NCBI GenBank assembly: GCA_030611585.1
Contig: JAUWPM010000006.1
Coordinates: 1-43,704 of the forward strand
DNA: 43,704 nucleotides
Direction of reading: 5' to 3'
Source: Methanosarcinales archaeon
GTDB lineage: Archaea; Halobacteriota; Syntropharchaeia; Alkanophagales; Methanospirareceae
Positions 29,723 through 37,719 of the stretch are shown here, piece after piece; positions within the stretch are counted from its first letter, which is position 1, and each line of letters opens with the position of its first letter. The translations under genes and the position numbers were made by a program. The notes beneath the pieces were generated by a model. It searched no databases. It was given only the letters and a program-made list of their open reading frames with translations, and was not told where the DNA came from.

Positions 29723-31849
29723 TCACGCCTCCCAATGCATCTGTATATACTCATGCGTTTCTCTGCTATCCAAAAGTCTTGTTGTATTACCTGCTCTGAT
29801 GTAGAATTCTTTTAGTCCATCACTACCTTTGAAAAACACCGGTTGTGGGGCTCTTTCGGTTGTTATTTTGCAGACGCTTTTTCCTTCTTTCTCTTCGAAA
29901 TCAATATGGGCATATTTTGTGAATTCCGGGCCTAAATAACTAGACATTAAAGAAATAACTGCTTGCTGGAAACCATCTATGGTTCCTTTTTTAAGCGTCT
30001 TTAAATCACTTTCTATTCCATAAACCTGTCCATCATCCATTACCCCGATAAGTAATGTCCCACCTTCACTATTCATGAAACCCGCCACCGATTTTACTAT
30101 AACCTTCTCAAGTCCTTTATTGACCTGTTCATTTCGAATATCCCACCGCAATGAAGATTTAAACTCTATCGTTAGCCTTTCGCCTGTATTAATGAAATCA
30201 TCAAGTGTCATAGGGCGGGGTGCTTCGCTTTCCTGCAGCAGTTGATTCCTAAAGTCGTTAATTTTCTCTGCTATCAGCTCTCTCCTTTTCTTTAAAAAAT
30301 CCTCATAGCGGTCAATTTCCCAGAGATTTTCATCCATGGGGATGAGTTGTTTCTCCAGAGCACCTGGAAATCTTTTCTCTATTTCCGGGAAATAGTCTTT
30401 TGGTATTCTGTTTGAAATCTCCTTGACATTCGTATCTGCTGTTAAGAATGCCCTGTTAGCGATTTCATTCATAATTTGTTTATGTATATTGTTTCTAGAG
30501 TCATAGCCACCTTCTTTGCGTAGCCGTGAAGTTGGAAAGATATGATGGCTCTGGATTGAGTATGGTCCGCTCTGTTTTGTATCCAATGGGATACCATTTA
30601 ACCAGTCGGTTGCACCGTTGGATTTTACCAAGATGTAAAGCATTCGGTAAAGTGGGTGCTGAATAATGCGACCCTCGAGGTCACTGGGTTTAACCTCTAT
30701 TCTGCCTCTCTGGTCAATAATAGCGTCGATCAACTCTTTCCAGGGTTCTGAATTTTTATCCACGATGGAAACATCGGAGTCTAATCGTTGATCGGTCTGC
30801 CCTGTATATCGCCCCCATATATGGGCCGCATAGAGCCAGCGGATGGCATTCTTAAGCGATTTCTCATTTGGGAACCTGTCACCATTTCTGGACAAATACA
30901 CAACCAATGGGAAAAGGGTATTTGTTGAATTTAAATCCTCTGTTGAATCAATAAACGCATGCTTTGGTAGGATGGCAATGAGATAACTGAGAATCTTTTC
31001 GAGCTTCGCCCATCCATCTTTTAATTCACTCGCAGGTGTTTTGTGGATGGTCTCGAAGAGCCCTCTACCCTTTACAATTCCTACGAGACATCTTACCAGA
31101 AATCCAAGATCAAAGTAAAAATGCGTTCCTTCGAGTTCTTTTATTTTCGCTTTAATTACCCGCCTTGCATGGGGCCATTTCCCCGTTATATGTGTGAGTG
31201 CGAGTTCGGCATCGGTGAGTTTTGTGCCCAAACTGTTAACGCGATCAAAAACATCTATCGCATCGTCAATAGATGCATCTGGTGGCACGTATTGTACTGG
31301 ATATCCCCTCTCTAATATATTTTTCAGCTTAGTAAGGTTGTCGTTGTATTGCTGGGCAAGTCCGAGAGGATTCCCACCTTCGGGCGATCCTTGCTTTGCA
31401 ATCTCGAAGACATTGATCGGATTATCTGGGTTGAAGCAATTTATAACTTCCACCCATAGAGGGTTATTTGCCATCAAGAGGGGTTGGAAGTACAGAAATT
31501 CACCCGTTTCAAGATTGAAATAGAGGTGCCTTGGATCGTGTTTAATGTCCCTTTCTACATAATACGGTGGGATTTCATTTTGAGTGAAAAGATAGAGGGT
31601 TGTTAGCCTTTGCTGACCGTCAAGAATTACCGCCTTTGACCCTAACTTCTCCCGATCCACCGCGAGATTCTTTATTTCTGGAGGTTTTTCTGTTTTCCAG
31701 AAAAGAAGGCTACCAGTAGGATATTTGCGAACAAGCGAGACCATCAACTGCTTTGACTGTTCAAGCGTCCAGACAAATTCCCTTTGAAACTCTGGAAGAA
31801 CGATGTCCTTCTTTTTTATGTCCGCCATTAATTCACCAATACTATTCAT
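29723..31849 (-). CDS. DUF262 (GmrSD-like) + HNH + AlbA_2/Schlafen-like fusion protein
   Basis: VLPEFQREFVWT; VILDGQQRLTTLYLF (DGQQR); YSIQSHHIFPTSRL (HNH); C-term TIEFKSSLRWD..FMNSEGGTLLIGVMDDGQVYGIE..FYIRAGNTTRLLD (AlbA_2). Confidence 0.88.
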   Translation of the reverse strand: MNSIGELMADIKKKDIVLPEFQREFVWTLEQSKQLMVSLVRKYPTGSLLFWKTEKPPEIKNLAVDREKLGSKAVILDGQQRLTTLYLFTQNEIPPYYVERDIKHDPRHLYFNLETGEFLYFQPLLMANNPLWVEVINCFNPDNPINVFEIAKQGSPEGGNPLGLAQQYNDNLTKLKNILERGYPVQYVPPDASIDDAIDVFDRVNSLGTKLTDAELALTHITGKWPHARRVIKAKIKELEGTHFYFDLGFLVRCLVGIVKGRGLFETIHKTPASELKDGWAKLEKILSYLIAILPKHAFIDSTEDLNSTNTLFPLVVYLSRNGDRFPNEKSLKNAIRWLYAAHIWGRYTGQTDQRLDSDVSIVDKNSEPWKELIDAIIDQRGRIEVKPSDLEGRIIQHPLYRMLYILVKSNGATDWLNGIPLDTKQSGPYSIQSHHIFPTSRLRKEGGYDSRNNIHKQIMNEIANRAFLTADTNVKEISNRIPKDYFPEIEKRFPGALEKQLIPMDENLWEIDRYEDFLKKRRELIAEKINDFRNQLLQESEAPRPMTLDDFINTGERLTIEFKSSLRWDIRNEQVNKGLEKVIVKSVAGFMNSEGGTLLIGVMDDGQVYGIESDLKTLKKGTIDGFQQAVISLMSSYLGPEFTKYAHIDFEEKEGKSVCKITTERAPQPVFFKGSDGLKEFYIRAGNTTRLLDSRETHEYIQMHWEA

Positions 31850-31894
31850 TTTGTTTTTCCTCCTCGCATGAATCCATGTTTGACATTAAGTATA

Positions 31895-32581
31895 TTAAAA
31901 CTTTTCTGACACAGGATTCTCTGGTAGGGCGTCCCGCACTACAAATTTCACTTCGTAGTACTTCAACTGGATATTGTGGTTAACAGAAACCGCATAATCA
32001 AGCCATTCGTCAAACTCGTTCACAATTATAATCCCTCTGACGTTCTCACCGTTCTTTGCTAAATTCCGGTTAATCCAGCCCATGTATCGTTGAATCTGAC
32101 CCACTACTTTATCGCTCTCTTTTCCCTTCTTTGTTTCAATCACGACAAAATCCCGGTTCTTATCAGTGCACAGAAGGTCTATGCGTCCAGCACTCTTTGT
32201 ATCGTATTCCTTTTCCTTCAGTTCAAGACCCTTTTCTATCTGCGATGGATCGCTTGCCAGATAGTTTATCAAATCTTTTTCCAAACTCACCGAATAGGGT
32301 GGAATCTCTATATTCTCATCTTCTTCATCAAACTCCTCTGCTAACCCGTAATAACCTTTTTCAAGTCCTTCTGTGGATAAAACACCTTCTTTTTTGAGTT
32401 TGCTTAGAAGCGAAGTAAGTCCTGGTGGCGTTCTGCGTCCCTTTTTGACATGTTCGGGTTGGCTGCTCCTTACAAATTCGATAATCCCATCTCTGTGGGC
32501 TGTGTGCTCTTTCTTTTCGTTTCTCAGATAGTACACAATCAAATCTCTTACACGCATTTTTTCTAAATCAACCATTTTCAT
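31895..32581 (-). CDS. HTH + NucS/RecB-like nuclease
   Basis: N-terminal wHTH-like region; AGRIDLLCTDKNRDFVVIETKKGKESDKVVGQIQRYMGWI (D..ExK..QxxxY). Confidence 0.85.
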   Translation of the reverse strand: MKMVDLEKMRVRDLIVYYLRNEKKEHTAHRDGIIEFVRSSQPEHVKKGRRTPPGLTSLLSKLKKEGVLSTEGLEKGYYGLAEEFDEEDENIEIPPYSVSLEKDLINYLASDPSQIEKGLELKEKEYDTKSAGRIDLLCTDKNRDFVVIETKKGKESDKVVGQIQRYMGWINRNLAKNGENVRGIIIVNEFDEWLDYAVSVNHNIQLKYYEVKFVVRDALPENPVSEKF

Positions 32582-32631
32582 CTTCTACCTCCTTTTTTCT
32601 CCTTTTCCCCATTGACGCTGTGAAACACACT

Positions 32632-33102
32632 TCAAATCTCATCAACATTTCTTAATACTTCTTCGATTAGTTCATCGTCCAAATAGTAACCAGCCTCTAA
32701 TAGCTCATCTATACATTCCTTAACACTTCTTATGATGCCTTTCTTTTTGGCTTCGACAAACAAACCAATTGTACCTCTGATTTCAAGTCCAAGTTTCCTT
32801 GCAGCATTTCTGCCCCTTTTTTCGTCAATTAATATTCGAGCACTTGAGTGCAGTGCCAGAGCAATTGCCTCCGCCTCTCCTTCATCAACCACGAGCATGA
32901 GTGCCTTCACCAATTCGGTGTTCTTCACTTCAGTAGCATTAATCCAGGGATTATCACTGAATATAATAGTCCCTTCTGGTTTTCTCCGTAACTCTCTCGC
33001 GACAGCTTCCGGAACCAAAACTTCTTCATGCACCTCTTTAAGGATAAAAAGTAACCTCGCTTTAAACAACACCACCAAGGGACCGGTATCAGAAACGATC
33101 AT
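32632..33102 (-). CDS. PIN domain toxin (DUF3368-like, VapC-type)
   Basis: MIVSDTGPLVVLFKARLL..VVDEGEAEAIALALHSSARILIDEKRGRNAARKLGLEIRGTIGLF. Confidence 0.92.
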   Translation of the reverse strand: MIVSDTGPLVVLFKARLLFILKEVHEEVLVPEAVARELRRKPEGTIIFSDNPWINATEVKNTELVKALMLVVDEGEAEAIALALHSSARILIDEKRGRNAARKLGLEIRGTIGLFVEAKKKGIIRSVKECIDELLEAGYYLDDELIEEVLRNVDEI

Positions 33103-33326
33103 ATTTTGTCAAGTTCCTCTCGTAAATCCTCCACGGTGATATTTGTGTAGCTGACCTTCCTTTTTCCTAACTCGTAGAGGAAATCCCAGAGTGTTAACTG
33201 TGCAGTATCCGCAGCTTGTTTCAATGTCAGCTTCCCCTCTCTGTAAAGCTCCGCAGCTAAAGCTATCCTCGCTTCGTCTTCATTAACATCTCCAACCAAT
33301 GGAACTTCCAGTATTTTTACCGCCAT
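33099..33326 (-). CDS. UPF0175-family antitoxin
   Basis: ARIALAAELYREGKLTLKQAADTAQLTLWDFLYELGKRKVSYTN; 4-nt overlap with PIN gene. Confidence 0.9.
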   Translation of the reverse strand: MAVKILEVPLVGDVNEDEARIALAAELYREGKLTLKQAADTAQLTLWDFLYELGKRKVSYTNITVEDLREELDKI

Positions 33327-33359
33327 GTCTATCTATAAATCTATTCTTCCTTTGAATAT

Positions 33360-33612
33360 AAAAACTTTTCTATCCTATTTTTGCTATTCGGCACTACTAA
33401 TCTTAGCGTGCTTCCACCACCTTCACCTCCTCCTCCGTCAGCCCATACAAATCATAAACCAACCTGTCAATCTGCGCATCAACAATCTTTATCTGCCGTT
33501 CGTAAAGCTCTTTATCCCGCTCCATTCTCACCTCGTGGTATTTCTTCTGCAGTTCGAGCATGTTCTCAACCAAAGAAACGAGTTTATCGTGCAGGGCTTT
33601 TGAAATGCCTGT
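33360..33612 (-). pseudogene. Orphan 3'-end fragment of type IIG gene (relic R3, longest)
   Basis: Minus frame ALHDKLVSLVENMLELQKKYHEVRMERDKELYERQIKIVDAQIDRLVYDLYGLTEEEVKVVEAR*. Confidence 0.88.
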
Positions 33613-33628
33613 TGACTATCTTCACTAT

Positions 33629-33757
33629 TTATTCCTTATCCTCTTCTTTCACAGCACTTGCAATCCCAATCGCTATAGTCCCAGCCTCTTTACCACCCGG
33701 TTTGACTTCTAAAGGCTTAACTCGATCTGTATCTTTTTCTTTATCTTCCTCCGACAT
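33629..33757 (-). CDS. Uncalled 42-aa acidic small protein ORF
   Basis: MSEEDKEKDTDRVKPLEVKPGGKEAGTIAIGIASAVKEEDKE*; starts a few nt after the stop of 33762..34262. Confidence 0.45.
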   Translation of the reverse strand: MSEEDKEKDTDRVKPLEVKPGGKEAGTIAIGIASAVKEEDKE

Positions 33758-33761
33758 ATTA

Positions 33762-34262
33762 TCACCCACCTATTATACTTTTAGCAACCAATATTATAAA
33801 TATAATATCTGCGATGATAAAAGAGTAGAGAGCAATAGTAAACCACCGCATCCGATTTTTATATTTATTTAAATTGTATTCATAAGCTTCTTTAAAGTGA
33901 TATAGAAAATCTTCAAAAAGCGTTTGTTCATGCATCCTTAACAATTCATCGAATCTCTCTTGTTTAAATATATCTAAGTCCTTATACTCTGTCGGAATAG
34001 AGAGAGGGATAGTTATAACTAACGAAATGACTGAGAAAAGGAGAAAAAGATATAATAAAATCCAATCTACATTTGAAAACTGTAACCCCACTTGGCGCAA
34101 AAACAATACCAGTGTTAAAATAATTGAAAGAGTAGCTAAAATAACGCCTACAAGTGTCATGTTTCGGGCATTAAGGTTAGAAATGTTGTTCTCCACTCTT
34201 TCAAAAACTTCGGCCCCTCTGTCGATAAGAATGTTGTATCGGTTTCTATCTTCTTCTTCCAT
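33762..34262 (-). CDS. Membrane protein with paired TM hairpins and cytoplasmic helices
   Basis: MTLVGVILATLSIILTLVLFL, WILLYLFLLFSVISLVITIPL, WFTIALYSFIIADIIFIILVA hydrophobic segments; charged helical linkers. Confidence 0.65.
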   Translation of the reverse strand: MEEEDRNRYNILIDRGAEVFERVENNISNLNARNMTLVGVILATLSIILTLVLFLRQVGLQFSNVDWILLYLFLLFSVISLVITIPLSIPTEYKDLDIFKQERFDELLRMHEQTLFEDFLYHFKEAYEYNLNKYKNRMRWFTIALYSFIIADIIFIILVAKSIIGG

Positions 34263-34355
34263 TTTTATCTGTTTAAAATTCTTCAGTTACGCCTCATTAA
34301 GATTTCGTTTAAAAGATATGCTGATTAATTAGAATATATATGATACCTTCCTCAT

Positions 34356-37244
34356 TTAAAAAGCTGCCTCCACCACCTTCACCTCCTCCTCCGTCAGCCC
34401 ATACAAATCATAAACCATCTGGTCAATCTGCGCATCAACAATTTTTATCTGCCGTTCGTAAAGCTCTTTATCCCTGTCCATTCTCGCCTCGTGGTATTTC
34501 TTCTGCAGTTCGAGCATGTTGTCCACCAGAGCTACAAGTTTATCGTGCTGCGCTTTTTCGGTAGGGTTTGAGAAATCAATGGTGCGGATCGGGAGCTTTT
34601 TAAGATTCACTACTTTTACTTCCGCAAAAACGCGACCTTTCTCTGGGATTAGACCCTGATACCACCAAGAAATGAGTTTTGAATTCAGTAAACCCAGAAG
34701 ATAAGGGTACGATAGTCTATTGTCATTTATGCGTAAGTTATGTACATTTTTAAGGGACAAATATTGGTTGGTATCTATATTGGCAATAATCGAATCAGCA
34801 GTCTGTCGGATAACAATTTTGACTGGATCACCAAAAGGTGCTTTGTATCGAGGTTCGGCAAGCCAATCGCCGTAGCTTATCCAACGCTCCTTTTGCAATT
34901 GCCAAGTGTATCGGTGAAAATCACGTCCCATAATGTATTGACGATAAGTTATATCCTTCTTGAGGTCAGCATCAAATACCCGGTTCTTCGCTGTATGTTG
35001 ACTCTGTGGCGGCTTACCCTTACCTCTCCGGTAGGGCGTAAGACCACAAATTATAGTGGATAAATCTCCAAGACGTGGGTGTTCATCAGATATCCTTTTA
35101 AAAAGGGCTTGTGCAGAGCCGTACTTAGATTGGCACAGATTTGATTCCTTCTGAGCGAGTATTTGGTCCTGCGAAAGAATTTCCACACATCCTTCGAATG
35201 AACTGGGTTTGTCGGATACTTCTTTGAATTGCATTTGTGCATTTGTTGATTTTTCATTTACAACTATTTCTATGCAAGTTTCGACGGTAACTTTTTCAAA
35301 AACAGGACTTCGGAATAGCACTATTTGGTCAACGATAATGTCTGAGAGAAGGAATTTTCTCAGATCAACATATGACGGCATATAGAGCCATGTTGAAGGC
35401 AAAATAAAACCTTGCCGGCCACCTATCCGAATGATGTTTAAAGCTTTAATGAGGAAGAGCACAAAGGAATCTGTAATTGGAACAGGCACTCGATATTTAT
35501 GTGAGAGAAAGTGACGAACATCATGAGAAAACTCAGCTCCGTAAGGCGGATTCCCAATCACTACATCAAACCCCCCTCGTTTCATAATCCCCCCAAACCC
35601 CTTCTCCTTGTCCTCCCAATCGAACACATTAACCCGCCTCATCTCCGCCTCGTCAAACAGAGCCACCTGCCCCGTACCGTAATAATCCGACCCAATCAAC
35701 GAGTTCCCGCACTTAATATTATCCCCAAGATTCGGCAGCACGCCCTCCAGCCCCAACTTCATCTGCTGGTCAACGCTCTCCATACTCTCGTGCTCCAGCA
35801 CCTTCAGCAGCAAACTCAATTTCGTTACTTCCACCGCCTGCGGGTCAATATCAACGCCAAACACATTATTCAGCAGGATCCGCTTCTTCTCCCCGGTAGT
35901 CAAATACCATTCGTTCTCGCGAACCTGAAAGACTGCCTCCTTATGTCTCTTCGGCTCGTTACTCACGTACCAATCCAAATGATACCGCAGCAAATACGTG
36001 TACGCGCCAATAAGAAAGCTTCCGGAACCACATGCCGGATCCAGAATTTTAATCTCCTCAATCTCCTCCGGCGTCTTCCCCTTCCCCGCAACTAAAACTA
36101 ATTTACCCACCGTGTTCTTGACGATATAATCCACGATATATTGCGGCGTGTAATACACGCCACCCGCCTTTTTAACTTCCGGCTTTGTCTCCACCTTCGC
36201 CTGATGCCCCGCCGTCAGCCGAATGACCTTACCTAAAAACTGCTCGTACACGTTCCCTAAAATCTCAACGCCAAGAACTGAAAACTCATAAGGCGACTTC
36301 GGGTAATACAAACTCTGGATGATCGTTTTCAAGATTTTGTCATCAATTCTCAACGTTCCCGTTATCTGATCCACACCAAAATCGAATATCCCGCTGTCGT
36401 ATTTCGATTCCGCAAGTTTAAAATGGTTCACCAAATGCGTGTAAACCTCTCCGCCGGATTCTGATTTCGTCTGCAACTGCCCGTACGGTTCGATTCCACG
36501 GTCTTCACAAATCCGCAGGAAAATTATTCTATCAATGATTTTCTGCACTGCATAGTTCAACTCGTAAATACTCACATCAGGATTCCTTAGCGCGATATTC
36601 TTCGCCAGCAGTTCACGCCAGCTCTCTATCTCTTTTAGAAATTCGCTATCCACTTCCGCAGTGCCCTTCTTGCCCTTGGTTGATTCCGCGTACCGATCAA
36701 AGCTGCCTTTGAGCACCGCTTCCTTTGAAAAGACATCGTATATCTCATCAAACTTATCGAGATATTCTTCAAACGTGTAGTACGCAATTCTACCCACACT
36801 GGATTTATCTTTTTGATTGGGCTTGATTCGGCAGTCGAAAACCGAGAACTCCTCGAAATCCGTTACTACGGACAACGGCAGTTTCGCACTCCACGCATAC
36901 CGTCTCAACTGATATGAAGGGCTGACGTCCTCTTTTATGTTCACCGCCGGTTTCTTCGCCTCGACAAAGAACTTACTCTGACCGCCAATTCTGAAACTGT
37001 AATCCGGTGCTGGTGTCGAACGCCCGACTTTTATCGTATCCTCGTGAACGACCTCTTTGTACTGCTCTGCATAGCCCTGTCTATTGCTCACGTCCCAGCC
37101 CAGCGCTTCAAAGAACGGGTTAATGAATTCTTGTCTTGTCTGCGTCTCGTTATACGTTGGCCGTTTGTAAACGTCAATATTGTACCGGAACAGCTCAACG
37201 AGTTTTCTCACCTCTTGTTTTGCCTGTTCTTTTGTGTACGTCAT
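34356..37244 (-). CDS. Type IIG restriction-modification enzyme (nuclease-methylase fusion)
   Basis: N-term PDYSFRIGGQSKFFVEAKKP (PD..ExK); KAGGVYYTPQYIVDYIV; ILDPACGSGSFLIGAY (SAM motif I); VVIGNPPYG (motif IV); C-terminal TRD-like region. Confidence 0.93.
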   Translation of the reverse strand: MTYTKEQAKQEVRKLVELFRYNIDVYKRPTYNETQTRQEFINPFFEALGWDVSNRQGYAEQYKEVVHEDTIKVGRSTPAPDYSFRIGGQSKFFVEAKKPAVNIKEDVSPSYQLRRYAWSAKLPLSVVTDFEEFSVFDCRIKPNQKDKSSVGRIAYYTFEEYLDKFDEIYDVFSKEAVLKGSFDRYAESTKGKKGTAEVDSEFLKEIESWRELLAKNIALRNPDVSIYELNYAVQKIIDRIIFLRICEDRGIEPYGQLQTKSESGGEVYTHLVNHFKLAESKYDSGIFDFGVDQITGTLRIDDKILKTIIQSLYYPKSPYEFSVLGVEILGNVYEQFLGKVIRLTAGHQAKVETKPEVKKAGGVYYTPQYIVDYIVKNTVGKLVLVAGKGKTPEEIEEIKILDPACGSGSFLIGAYTYLLRYHLDWYVSNEPKRHKEAVFQVRENEWYLTTGEKKRILLNNVFGVDIDPQAVEVTKLSLLLKVLEHESMESVDQQMKLGLEGVLPNLGDNIKCGNSLIGSDYYGTGQVALFDEAEMRRVNVFDWEDKEKGFGGIMKRGGFDVVIGNPPYGAEFSHDVRHFLSHKYRVPVPITDSFVLFLIKALNIIRIGGRQGFILPSTWLYMPSYVDLRKFLLSDIIVDQIVLFRSPVFEKVTVETCIEIVVNEKSTNAQMQFKEVSDKPSSFEGCVEILSQDQILAQKESNLCQSKYGSAQALFKRISDEHPRLGDLSTIICGLTPYRRGKGKPPQSQHTAKNRVFDADLKKDITYRQYIMGRDFHRYTWQLQKERWISYGDWLAEPRYKAPFGDPVKIVIRQTADSIIANIDTNQYLSLKNVHNLRINDNRLSYPYLLGLLNSKLISWWYQGLIPEKGRVFAEVKVVNLKKLPIRTIDFSNPTEKAQHDKLVALVDNMLELQKKYHEARMDRDKELYERQIKIVDAQIDQMVYDLYGLTEEEVKVVEAAF

Positions 37245-37302
37245 TTATCCTGTGTTCTTTAGTTTATAGTCATTCAAAAGTATTAACCACCCGATTACAC
37301 AT

Positions 37303-37510
37303 CACGGGCTCCGCCCGTGCCCCCGAAAACCCTGGAAGGGTTTATTCCACGAGAAAATATGAAGATGTAAGATATAAAATGCAAATCTAACCAGTTTCCT
37401 GTGTGTAATATCATCTTCTTGTGTTAATTATGGGGCTCCGCCCCATCACGGGCTCTGCCCGTGCCCCCGCAAGCCCAGGAGGGGCTTACCCGCAAGCCCA
37501 GAAGGGGCTT
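37303..37510. repeat. Cluster of short palindromes
   Basis: cacgggctccgcccgtg (37303), aaaccctggaagggttt (37327), ggggctccgcccc (37432), cacgggctctgcccgtg (37447), aagcccaggaggggctt, aagcccagaaggggctt. Confidence 0.88.
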
Positions 37511-37626
37511 ATGTGGAGTCTCGTGGTTCATTATTTGCAATTTGTTACTGGAATGACTATAATTCCTATAATCATCCGTCAACTTTAAAACTTTCGCTAC
37601 AAATTAACCCGAGTTTATTGCGCCAA

Positions 37627-37694
37627 AAAATCCGCGTAAATCAGTGTAAATCTGTGTCTTAAATAGCAAGTAGTTATACTTTATGTGCAATTGA
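37627..37694 (-). repeat. Half copy of hairpin element, inverted (E3)
   Basis: Reverse complement: caattgcacataaagtataact..tttaagacacagatttacactgatttacgcggattttttgg, matching the left half of E1/E2 including the TATA-like flank. Confidence 0.82.
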
Positions 37695-37719
37695 AAAAGT
37701 AAATTTTTGCATACCGCAA

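Noticed and set aside
33381-33872. 163-aa plus-strand ORF with PPSPPPPSAHTNHK repeat-like N terminus (also seen at 28667 and 34340)
   Set aside because: Recurring translation is explained by the antisense of the repeated type IIG 3' end, not a protein family.
35511-36095. 194-aa plus-strand ORF
   Set aside because: Antisense to the type IIG methylase core.
37303-37510. Intrinsic terminators for the convergent genes
   Set aside because: The palindromes are not adjacent to gene ends (type IIG and xpd diverge here), so termination is unlikely to be their role.
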